Positions 50,960 through 57,654 of a DNA stretch of 64,000 nt are shown in pieces. The stretch is from a virus: the IMG/VR virus record IMGVR_UViG_3300042197_004918, positions 62,001-126,000 of that record. One strand, written 5' to 3'. Under the pieces are notes generated by a model. The model was not told where the DNA came from. It saw nothing but the letters and a program-made list of their open reading frames with translations, and did no database searches. The translations under genes were made by a program, and so were the position numbers. The stretch's first letter is position 1. Each line of letters begins with the position of its first letter.

Positions 50960-51429
50960 TCGGTGAAGTATTCTCTGACGGTGTTTTCTAGTATTTTTCT
51001 GAGCTGTGGTGGGATGTTGTATTTTTGAGAGTTGATTTCGATGGATTTTCTTATATTTCCATCTTTATTCCGCATCGTAGCAGCTTTCCAGTCGGCCAAC
51101 ATTTCCAATACGTCAACCAACGTCATGTCTTCTACACCATTCGGCCAGTGTTCAGGGTGATGACGGTTCTTTGAATAATGGTGGGTTATGGCCGGGCGGA
51201 CTTCATCCAACAATTTCTTATATTCATCGCTTCCATAAACAGTTTCACCTAATTTGTGAGTGTTAGCTGCGAAGATTTCAAGTTCCGGTTCTTCAAACTT
51301 GGAATTATCGTGGTTTTCTCCACGGATGATTAAATCGGTAACGAACAGATTGAGGTTTTTCTGAACGGTTCTTACGTGTTTATGAGTCTCGGCCAAACAA
51401 TGGCTAATCTCATGGTCTGTAGCTTTCAT
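50956..51429 (-). CDS. DUF5662-like protein
   Basis: 157 residues: HVRTVQKNLNLF, RGENHDNSKFEEPELEIF, YGSDEYKKLL, HHYSKNRHHPEHWPNG and LVDVLEMLADWKAAT form the DUF5662 pattern, a histidine/aspartate-rich helical fold similar to HD-type hydrolases. Metal-dependent hydrolysis is possible, but no substrate is known. Confidence 0.75.
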   Translation of the reverse strand: MKATDHEISHCLAETHKHVRTVQKNLNLFVTDLIIRGENHDNSKFEEPELEIFAANTHKLGETVYGSDEYKKLLDEVRPAITHHYSKNRHHPEHWPNGVEDMTLVDVLEMLADWKAATMRNKDGNIRKSIEINSQKYNIPPQLRKILENTVREYFTE

Positions 51430-51430
51430 A

Positions 51431-51901
51431 TCACCGACTATATTTCACAACACGATGTCCGTCAAATTCTTTTACCACCGACTGTGTAGGCAATAAATGT
51501 TCAAACGGAGGCATGAATGTGTCGCCTTCATATTTCCCCGCGACGTGTGTGACGTAAAACTCGGTGATTCTATGTAAGAACTGTTCGTAAATCTTGGCGC
51601 CGCCACAGATTATAACATCTTCCGGTGCTTCGTCGGCAACTATTTTACCACAACTTACAATAAACCACTCTTCAATCGTGGTGTCGCCCTTCATCCAATT
51701 CTCCGTATTGGATGCTACTACAATATGTCTCTTCGGGAGGTATCCCCTACCAAAAGATTCGTAGGTTTTTCTCCCAACCAAAATGGTTTTATCCATAGTG
51801 ATTGATTTGAACCATTTAAAATCCTCTTGGATTGACGGCCAAGGAAGCCTTCCGTTTAACCCCAAGACTCTCCCCTCTGACATGGCAGCAACAGCAATCA
51901 T
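51431..51901 (-). CDS. folA: Dihydrofolate reductase
   Basis: 156 residues, the usual DHFR length. MIAVAAMSEGRVLGLNGRLP followed by WPSIQEDFKWFK (active-site region), ILVGRKTYESFG and VIICGGAKIYEQFL (NADPH site) are characteristic. It regenerates tetrahydrofolate for the thymidylate synthase. The ATG overlaps the stop of the upstream small gene. Confidence 0.92.
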   Translation of the reverse strand: MIAVAAMSEGRVLGLNGRLPWPSIQEDFKWFKSITMDKTILVGRKTYESFGRGYLPKRHIVVASNTENWMKGDTTIEEWFIVSCGKIVADEAPEDVIICGGAKIYEQFLHRITEFYVTHVAGKYEGDTFMPPFEHLLPTQSVVKEFDGHRVVKYSR

Positions 51902-52053
51902 TCGAGTGCGACCATTTTCTTAGATACACCGTTGGTGTTATAGGCGTAGTTAATCGTTTCCACATCCTTCTTGGAAAGAAGGTATTCAACGTTATCCACT
52001 CTGTCACCTGTGACTGAATCTACAAGTTTGTATTTTTCGTAGTTTTTTTCCAT
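51898..52053 (-). CDS. Hypothetical protein, 51 residues
   Basis: Short frame (MEKNYEKYKLVDSVTGDRVD...) whose stop overlaps the folA start (ATGA). It reads as a small structured alpha/beta peptide. No family is recognised. Confidence 0.58.
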   Translation of the reverse strand: MEKNYEKYKLVDSVTGDRVDNVEYLLSKKDVETINYAYNTNGVSKKMVALE

Positions 52054-52056
52054 ATC

Positions 52057-52455
52057 TTATGTAGTTTTAATTGTCATTACTCTATACACCGACTCAAACC
52101 CATTGACGTCAGCAATCTTAATCACCAAATCTTTTTCCGTTGAGAAATAGTGAGTCACAAACTTAAATTTTGAAGACTTATCTTTGAATCCCTTCTCAAG
52201 AGCCTTCTGTAAGAACTCCGTGAACTCTGCTTCAGATAATTCGGTTTTCTTTGCTTTATCTACAGCCGGTTCTTCTGACTCGATACCAGATAAAAACGCA
52301 TCAACCTTCTTGTCGTCGTGAAACACTCTATCTCTTAAAATAGATACTAATGCTTCTCTACTCTCCGACTGGTCAATTTTTTCAAGAGTCGGATCCTTAG
52401 AAATTTCTTTGGTGAGTTTGAGTTTTACTTTGGTTGCGAGGGTTTTCAATTCCAT
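52057..52455 (-). CDS. Hypothetical protein, 132 residues
   Basis: Start at MELKTLATK (52455), which lies 6 nt after a strong -10 box; a longer frame to 52482 would run over the promoter. Helical charged N-terminus and beta-rich C-terminus. No family is recognised. Confidence 0.62.
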   Translation of the reverse strand: MELKTLATKVKLKLTKEISKDPTLEKIDQSESREALVSILRDRVFHDDKKVDAFLSGIESEEPAVDKAKKTELSEAEFTEFLQKALEKGFKDKSSKFKFVTHYFSTEKDLVIKIADVNGFESVYRVMTIKTT

Positions 52456-52461
52456 AGAAAC

Positions 52462-52489
52462 ATGATAGTAGATTTCTGCCAAAAGTCAA
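52462..52489 (-). promoter_or_regulatory. Sigma70-like leaderless promoter
   Basis: Minus-strand TTGACT (52484-52489), a 16-nt spacer and TATCAT (52462-52467), then 6 nt to ATG 52455. It heads the folA-thyA stretch. Confidence 0.76.
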
Positions 52490-52502
52490 TTCCGTAATTA
52501 CT

Positions 52503-53099
52503 TCAATCCCAAAGGTTTCTGAAGTATTTTCCGAAAAGTTCAAATCCCTCGTCAACTCTTTTTTCGTGATTGAAAACAGGTGACCAATCAATAGGGCGTT
52601 CATCCGCTGCTTTGAATGTAGTTCCTCTTTCCTCAACCGAAACCACAATTTGACGTTTATCGTATCCGGGTGGATAAATTGGGTCAACGTCATCCCCATG
52701 ATGTTCCATAGACCAGATGATTTTGTCTAAAATAGCTTCCCACTTTTCGTGAGCAGTGGGCGTCACGGTGACATCCTTAATAAAGTCGAAATAAAGCTGC
52801 TGAGTTGCATTCAAGTCGTCAGCCTCAGTGCAAAAATACACAGGATGTCCACTTAGATTGTCTCTAAGCTGTTTAAGTCTCGGTAAAGACCACTTTGAAC
52901 AGTGAGAATAGAAGTCAAAAGACTCTTCGGACGGAAATCCATCACGAATCGACTGCCCCTTTTTTCTAAACCAATATGAAATGTCATTCCACCACCATTT
53001 CGGTGTGTATTGGATCCGTTCCCACCACTTTAGCGGAGTAAAATCAAACCCAAATGCTGAAACATAATCTCCGACTTTTAATTCTTTTCGTTTAGCCAT
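52503..53099 (-). CDS. Conserved phage-type hypothetical protein, about 198 residues
   Basis: Trp-rich N-terminus (PLKWWERIQYTPKWWWND), then HCSKWSLPRLKQLRDNLSGH and WEAILDKIIWSMEHH. This looks like a conserved structural or scaffolding-like protein of large phages, but no function is known. Start ATG 53099; ATG 53105 is two codons earlier. Confidence 0.6.
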   Translation of the reverse strand: MAKRKELKVGDYVSAFGFDFTPLKWWERIQYTPKWWWNDISYWFRKKGQSIRDGFPSEESFDFYSHCSKWSLPRLKQLRDNLSGHPVYFCTEADDLNATQQLYFDFIKDVTVTPTAHEKWEAILDKIIWSMEHHGDDVDPIYPPGYDKRQIVVSVEERGTTFKAADERPIDWSPVFNHEKRVDEGFELFGKYFRNLWD

Positions 53100-53110
53100 A
53101 ACCATTTATA

Positions 53111-53410
53111 CTACGACTCATCCTCAATGTCAATACCTTCGTTATAATATGAATATTCACAACACGGATACTCTCTACCAAGTTCATCGGTGTGGACCCA
53201 TACCATGCCTTCTTTTATCCACTTGAACTCCTTTTCTGGAGGATTTTGTCCCACATTTAATCCGTCATAAGTAGCATCCGGGTTCTCCGGCGTAAGTTCT
53301 CGGTTACAGCTACATCCACGAGAAACACAGTTTTCACAAAAATCTCCGTTTCCTGGCATATAAGACCACACAGCCATTTCCTTTGCACACGTATCACACA
53401 GTTTTTTCAT
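53111..53410 (-). CDS. Zinc-ribbon protein, 99 residues
   Basis: CDTCAKEM, CENCVSRGCSCNRE and later YPCCEYSYY give several Cys pairs, probably one or two zinc sites. Remaining sequence is acidic. No family is recognised. Confidence 0.58.
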   Translation of the reverse strand: MKKLCDTCAKEMAVWSYMPGNGDFCENCVSRGCSCNRELTPENPDATYDGLNVGQNPPEKEFKWIKEGMVWVHTDELGREYPCCEYSYYNEGIDIEDES

Positions 53411-53411
53411 T

Positions 53412-53894
53412 TTAAGTTAAACGTATGTATTTTATCTCTTCCGACGAAAGCTTTTGTTTAACAGATTCCCAAATTTTTGACTTCTTTTCTTTAAGAGCAT
53501 CTCTCTTCTGTTTTAACGTCAACTTCTTCTGTTCTACGACTGACTTATGTTTGGATACCTCTCTATCAAATTCTTTTTTAAAATCCGCTTCCCATAACCA
53601 TCTAGTAGGAAACGAGTTATCGCAACCGTAAGGTTCTGGTAAAGATGCATAATCCCCACCTACGGTTATTTCCGTCTTATACTCGACTATATCAAAATCT
53701 CCGTCGTGGCCGTCTTCTCCATATCCACAGTTTCCGTAGTCAATCCAACCTTTTTTGTTGATATTCGGAAGCATGACGTTAACAATTTCATAAAATCGGT
53801 CATTTATTTTCGATATTATCTCATCATATCTTTGACAAGTTATCTTTGGATTATACAACGACTCGAAATCTTTTTTTGTTATCGTATTATTCAT
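53412..53894 (-). CDS. Hypothetical protein, 160 residues
   Basis: Start at MNNTITKKDFES (53894), overlapping the upstream gene by 8 nt. Helical N-terminus, a Gly/Asp-rich middle (NCGYGEDGHDGDFD) and a long basic C-terminal coiled coil. No family is recognised. Confidence 0.56.
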   Translation of the reverse strand: MNNTITKKDFESLYNPKITCQRYDEIISKINDRFYEIVNVMLPNINKKGWIDYGNCGYGEDGHDGDFDIVEYKTEITVGGDYASLPEPYGCDNSFPTRWLWEADFKKEFDREVSKHKSVVEQKKLTLKQKRDALKEKKSKIWESVKQKLSSEEIKYIRLT

Positions 53895-54264
53895 ATGTTT
53901 CTTCAAAGTGAGTGTATCCGGCCTTTTTTAACTTCTCAAGTCCCTCGTTTAAGTCAGCGGTATATTCATAGGTGCTTTCCATAGACTCGTGAAATCCATT
54001 CGGAATAAATCTACCAAAATTCTTCAAACCCGAGTTGTAATAGAAATCTTTGAACTCACCTTTCTTGATTATCCCCAAAATATATTGAGGTGGCCCACCG
54101 TATGCGGCCCTGAGATATTGAACTGCAAGGGTCAATTTTTTAGACTTCGCTTCGGCTTTTATCGAATTGTTACTCAGTGACTCTTCATACTCAGCAACAT
54201 CCTTATGTCGGCGCCTCACTTCGGCAAGCAAATCTCCGATTGGTATTTTTGATAAATCTTTCAT
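53887..54264 (-). CDS. Hypothetical protein, 125 residues
   Basis: Helical N-terminal part and a mixed C-terminal part (YGGPPQYILGIIKKGEF). It overlaps the dCMP deaminase stop by 4 nt. No family is recognised. Confidence 0.55.
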   Translation of the reverse strand: MKDLSKIPIGDLLAEVRRRHKDVAEYEESLSNNSIKAEAKSKKLTLAVQYLRAAYGGPPQYILGIIKKGEFKDFYYNSGLKNFGRFIPNGFHESMESTYEYTADLNEGLEKLKKAGYTHFEETYE

Positions 54265-54785
54265 ATTTCGTAAATCTTTCCATCTAACATAGTCTTGACC
54301 CCCAACTTAGCACTCACAACTCTGACTTTGATGTGGGATTCATAAATCATCAAGTCGCTTCTTGCTCCACTAGCCGCCCACTTCTCTCGTGCAGCCTCTA
54401 ATGAAAGCCCATGTTCCCACTCCTCGTGCAAAACTATCTCTGAAATTCCTGATTGGATTATGGCCCGAGTGCAATCGCTACACGGAAGTCCCTGTGTGTA
54501 TAGAGTTGTTCCTAAAGTAGATATACCATTTCTGGCACAGTGGTAGATGCTGTTCCTCTCCGCGTGTTCTGCCCAAAAATACTTTTCGGGTCTTTCGTGT
54601 CGTTCGGGGAAAGTGTCTATAACTCCTCGACAAAATCCGTTATATCCCTCACTTATTACCGCATTGTTTCTTACAATTACCGCACCAATCTTTGTCATCT
54701 TATCCTTGCTTTTTGAAGCAATAAGATATACGTGTCTCAAAAACAATTCATCCCAATTTGGGATTTTCCAATCAGAATGGTCCAC
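54261..54785 (-). CDS. dCMP deaminase
   Basis: 174 residues from GTG 54785, chosen because GGAGG lies 6 nt upstream and the protein then starts 9 residues before NWDELF, the usual family start. Zinc site: FWAEHAERNSIYHC (HAE) and GLPCSDCTRAIIQSG (PCxxC). It deaminates dCMP to dUMP to feed ThyA. The 5' end overlaps the upstream gene by 14 nt. Confidence 0.88.
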   Translation of the reverse strand: MDHSDWKIPNWDELFLRHVYLIASKSKDKMTKIGAVIVRNNAVISEGYNGFCRGVIDTFPERHERPEKYFWAEHAERNSIYHCARNGISTLGTTLYTQGLPCSDCTRAIIQSGISEIVLHEEWEHGLSLEAAREKWAASGARSDLMIYESHIKVRVVSAKLGVKTMLDGKIYEI

Positions 54786-54984
54786 TATATCCCTCCATAA
54801 TGTCCTGTCCAGCATGAAACGTCTCCCACCATTCTGAATATTGTTGAACTTGATTCTCGTGGATAAGGTCATTCAAAGCACATTTTAAAGCCTCTACGTT
54901 GGCTACATCTTCGGTTGTGAATCCATGACTATCCACGAGGTCAATGATTTCTTCGACGAGCTGATATGGTGATTTCTCTGTCAT
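54772..54984 (-). CDS. Hypothetical protein, 70 residues
   Basis: Acidic helical protein (MTEKSPYQLVEEIIDLVDSH...). The ATG lies 6 nt after a promoter -10 box, so its mRNA is leaderless or nearly so. No family is recognised. Confidence 0.6.
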   Translation of the reverse strand: MTEKSPYQLVEEIIDLVDSHGFTTEDVANVEALKCALNDLIHENQVQQYSEWWETFHAGQDIMEGYSGPF

Positions 54985-54990
54985 AAAGGT

Positions 54991-55018
54991 ATCTTACATC
55001 CGAACAATGCTCGGTCAA
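54991..55018 (-). promoter_or_regulatory. Sigma70-like leaderless promoter
   Basis: Minus-strand TTGACC (55013-55018), a 16-nt spacer and TAAGAT (54991-54996), then 6 nt to ATG 54984. The -35 overlaps the stop codon of the phosphoesterase gene. Confidence 0.74.
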
Positions 55019-55677
55019 CTTTTTTCATTAACATGGTGGTCAACTTCTTTGATTTTTTTCTTGGACATTACACTCTTAATGTCATCGAAGGAATATGGTC
55101 CGAGATTTCCATCCCATCCGATGTCCAGTATCAACCCTTCCTTAGCGTCTGCCCTGGTAGCAGGAAAGCTATAGTGACTGTGTCCACAAAGCATGAATGC
55201 ACCTTCCTTCATAAAGTTCCACACAGAAAGAGGGTAGTGCATCATAATCAAAATCTGTCCATCAAGAAGAAGTTCTTGATAGTCTCCAAGAAAAATTACG
55301 TTCTTATAACGAAACGGCGTGACCTTAATATCCTCTCCATACTTCGCGAAAACTTCCCTCCGATAGACAGATTCCACCGGATTGTTATGGTTCCCCCACA
55401 ACATATAGATGTTCTGGCAATTAATCCGTGAAAGATACCCCTCAAATTGAGACTCTTTTGTGTTTAAACAAAAATCTCCGATGAAGAACAACTTATCTTC
55501 TGGCTTAACCTTCTCGTTCAGTGTTGAGATGATATAATCTGTGCATTCATCTACGTTTTTGTGACCCCTCTTCTCCCAAACAAACGGTTTGTTATGTCCG
55601 AGGTGAAAGTCGCTACTAAACCAGACCTTAGAATTTTCTTCGGTCTTCATCTTCATCATGTGTGATATGTTTGACAT
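55015..55677 (-). CDS. Calcineurin-like metallophosphoesterase
   Basis: 220 residues from ATG 55677. Metal-binding motifs appear in order: WFSSDFHLGH, FIGDFCLN, WGNHNNP, MMHYPLS and CGHSHYS. The family hydrolyses phosphate esters, including nucleic-acid ends and cyclic nucleotides. It heads the leftward block, behind its own promoter and opposite to the plus-strand gene at 55762. Confidence 0.85.
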   Translation of the reverse strand: MSNISHMMKMKTEENSKVWFSSDFHLGHNKPFVWEKRGHKNVDECTDYIISTLNEKVKPEDKLFFIGDFCLNTKESQFEGYLSRINCQNIYMLWGNHNNPVESVYRREVFAKYGEDIKVTPFRYKNVIFLGDYQELLLDGQILIMMHYPLSVWNFMKEGAFMLCGHSHYSFPATRADAKEGLILDIGWDGNLGPYSFDDIKSVMSKKKIKEVDHHVNEKS

Positions 55678-55687
55678 TGTTTCTTCT

Positions 55688-55716
55688 AATGTAACACTCC
55701 GTTTGTAAATAGTCAA
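55688..55716 (-). promoter_or_regulatory. Sigma70-like promoter, leftward arm of a divergent pair
   Basis: Minus-strand TTGACT (55711-55716), a 17-nt spacer and TACATT (55688-55693); the -10 ends 10 nt before ATG 55677. Confidence 0.74.
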
Positions 55717-55726
55717 CGATATTAAA

Positions 55727-55755
55727 TCGACAATCTTTCAGTGAATGTGTAATGT
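55727..55755 (+). promoter_or_regulatory. Sigma70-like leaderless promoter, rightward arm
   Basis: TCGACA (55727-55732), a 17-nt spacer and TAATGT (55750-55755), then 6 nt to ATG 55762. Confidence 0.72.
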
Positions 55756-55761
55756 GTTGAT

Positions 55762-56199
55762 ATGGATACAGTCCCACCACCAAGTTTTGTAAAAAACCGA
55801 TACAAACCGGTTACTCAACGATTTGATGGGTCGTTTCATAAATTTGGGCCAGAGATGACTAAGCTGTTATCCGCCTATCCGTCGGAAAATCCTATTTGGT
55901 ATGTGATTGGAGAAGAATTCATAACCTCATACAAGTTAGTTAGAAGCGACGCACAACTTCTCGACCCCTGGAATCGTCCGTTTCCTGATGAAATGATTTC
56001 TAAGATGGTCACAGTGGAACTTCCCGAAAAACACGTAAAAATTCCAACCACTGTCAGTGGAACACTGTATATGTGCAATGTTTATGTGCGGGATTTAAAT
56101 CAATTGGAGATCGACTGTAACGATTGTATAGGCAGAAACGAGTGTATAGAATGTAATAAAACTCGTCGGAAAATTGTCGTATTTCCAAAAATGAATTGA
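55762..56199 (+). CDS. Hypothetical protein with CNDC motif
   Basis: 145 residues. The order WYVIGEEF, LLDPWNRPF, DCNDCIGRNECIECN resembles the 45015-45416 protein (WFVIDGKR, VDPFNKE, NCNDC), so a distant shared family is possible. The extra CxxC pairs suggest zinc binding. First gene of the rightward unit behind a leaderless promoter. Confidence 0.6.
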   Translation: MDTVPPPSFVKNRYKPVTQRFDGSFHKFGPEMTKLLSAYPSENPIWYVIGEEFITSYKLVRSDAQLLDPWNRPFPDEMISKMVTVELPEKHVKIPTTVSGTLYMCNVYVRDLNQLEIDCNDCIGRNECIECNKTRRKIVVFPKMN

Positions 56200-56200
56200 A

Positions 56201-56208
56201 TATTTATT
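56201..56208 (+). promoter_or_regulatory. Candidate late promoter TATTTATT
   Basis: A one-base variant of the motif, 11 nt before ATG 56212. It overlaps the end of the preceding gene by position; weaker than the fibre-operon cases. Confidence 0.4.
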
Positions 56209-56211
56209 GGC

Positions 56212-56586
56212 ATGAACGAACTTTTGAAGAGTATCTTTATCGTGTCGATTTCCGTGGCATTATCAATGCAATGGTGTCATTCTCATTTTGATAAACGGCT
56301 GCCACCAGCTAGAACTGACTCGCCAGCGCCAAAAAACATCCCTGCGTCAAAAATGATGACAGTGACAAACTACCTTACCATCACGAATTACGTCACGGTA
56401 ACGAATATCGTCGAAAGTGTGCCAGCGGAGAAGAAATCAATCCTTTCTCCAGGAATACCGCTTCAGCAAGACACCCAATCGGTTTCATCCGTTGACATTC
56501 AACCACCGATTGAAAACGAAACTCGTCTCCGTAAGATAGCCAAAGAGTTGACAGACATCTTAGATGAGGTTAAGATAAAGAAATGA
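56212..56586 (+). CDS. Exported or anchored protein with TNY repeats
   Basis: 124 residues. Hydrophobic N-terminus (LLKSIFIVSISVALSMQW) like a signal or anchor, a Pro-rich linker, then a three-fold repeat MTVTNYL-TITNYV-TVTNIV, and a helical tail. No family is recognised. It overlaps the nucleotidyltransferase start by 4 nt. A virion or envelope role is a guess. Confidence 0.6.
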   Translation: MNELLKSIFIVSISVALSMQWCHSHFDKRLPPARTDSPAPKNIPASKMMTVTNYLTITNYVTVTNIVESVPAEKKSILSPGIPLQQDTQSVSSVDIQPPIENETRLRKIAKELTDILDEVKIKK

Positions 56587-57602
56587 TAAAGTTAAAACCT
56601 ATCGCGGAATCTATTATTAAGGAGGGAGGAAAGCTCTTTGGAGCCAGAGCTCAACGTGTTTCCACGGCTGAAATGAACGCGGTTTTCAATGAAATTCAAC
56701 AGGTCCTAAAACCCAACTTTCAGAGAATGGAACTTTCCCGTGCGCTGAAGACAAAAGCAGACCACGGTGACATCGACATCGTGATTTTAAATCGAGACAA
56801 ACTACTGATGATGGACGTTCTAAAGAAAGCGTTCGGAGACAGAATAGAAGACCTCAGTAGAAATGGAAACATATACAGCATCCTTTATAGATCTCCAGCA
56901 ATAGGAAAAACCGTCCACATTGATTTTCTGACCGCAGCCTCACCGGAGGCTTTCGATTCACAATGGGAATATCTAAGCTATAACGATTTCAGCGGAATCT
57001 TAGGAGTCTTCGCTCGTAGAATGAAGTTCATTTACGGGACACATGGTTTTTTTAAAATCTACATAGACAAAAAAGGAACGCACCATCACGTTTTTATAAC
57101 AAATGATTTGAGAAAGGGGCTCAAGATATTGGGTTACACTGATATTAAGAAATATGACGACATAAGTTCGGTGGATGACATAGTTTCCTTCATAATAGAC
57201 TCTCCGCTGTTCGCCAGCGAGGATTATGTGGGTCAAACCATGAATCACAGTGATAGAAAGAGAGTCCGTTCGGGTAGACCAACGGCCGATTACATCCGTA
57301 ATAAGTTGATTTCTCTTAACATCCCTCGGAAGATAACCGACGAAGACTACTTCTTCAAGAAGCTTTATCCCGATGATTATACCAAATATTTAAAGAAGTG
57401 TGAGGAGATAGAATCGACCGTCATACCAAAGAGTAAATATAACGGAGGATGGTTGATGGCTAATTTTCCAGAAATAAAGCCCGGTCCGTTTGTAGGGAAG
57501 GTTATTAAATTCTGGTTCGACACCTTTGGGGATAAACTGGATGATGTGGATGAAAGTGAACTTAAAAGAATTACGGCTGAATTCTTGAAGAAGAATACGT
57601 GA
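56583..57602 (+). CDS. Nucleotidyltransferase-fold protein (CCA-adding-like)
   Basis: 339 residues. KADHGDIDIVIL provides the D-x-D, and KTVHIDFLTA the third acidic residue of a pol-beta-type nucleotidyltransferase; IKPGPFVGKVIKFWFD recalls the C-terminal helices of CCA-adding enzymes. Possible roles are tRNA 3'-end repair or another nucleotidyl transfer; several phage tRNA genes here lack an encoded CCA. It lies just before the Ig-domain fibre. Confidence 0.65.
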   Translation: MIKLKPIAESIIKEGGKLFGARAQRVSTAEMNAVFNEIQQVLKPNFQRMELSRALKTKADHGDIDIVILNRDKLLMMDVLKKAFGDRIEDLSRNGNIYSILYRSPAIGKTVHIDFLTAASPEAFDSQWEYLSYNDFSGILGVFARRMKFIYGTHGFFKIYIDKKGTHHHVFITNDLRKGLKILGYTDIKKYDDISSVDDIVSFIIDSPLFASEDYVGQTMNHSDRKRVRSGRPTADYIRNKLISLNIPRKITDEDYFFKKLYPDDYTKYLKKCEEIESTVIPKSKYNGGWLMANFPEIKPGPFVGKVIKFWFDTFGDKLDDVDESELKRITAEFLKKNT

Positions 57603-57633
57603 ATAAATAACGTCGGCAATCCGTGGTAGACTA

Positions 57634-57641
57634 TATTTATA
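57634..57641 (+). promoter_or_regulatory. Candidate late promoter TATTTATA
   Basis: TATTTATA followed by GGGAGATAT, 21 nt before ATG 57655. The GGGAG leaves room for a normal ribosome-binding site, unlike the other copies. Confidence 0.55.
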
Positions 57642-57654
57642 GGGAGATATAGAT

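Noticed and set aside
53089-53105. T4-type late box TATAAAT upstream of ATG 53099 on the minus strand
   Set aside because: A single occurrence inside a tightly packed early-type unit, without the spacing seen at other promoters.
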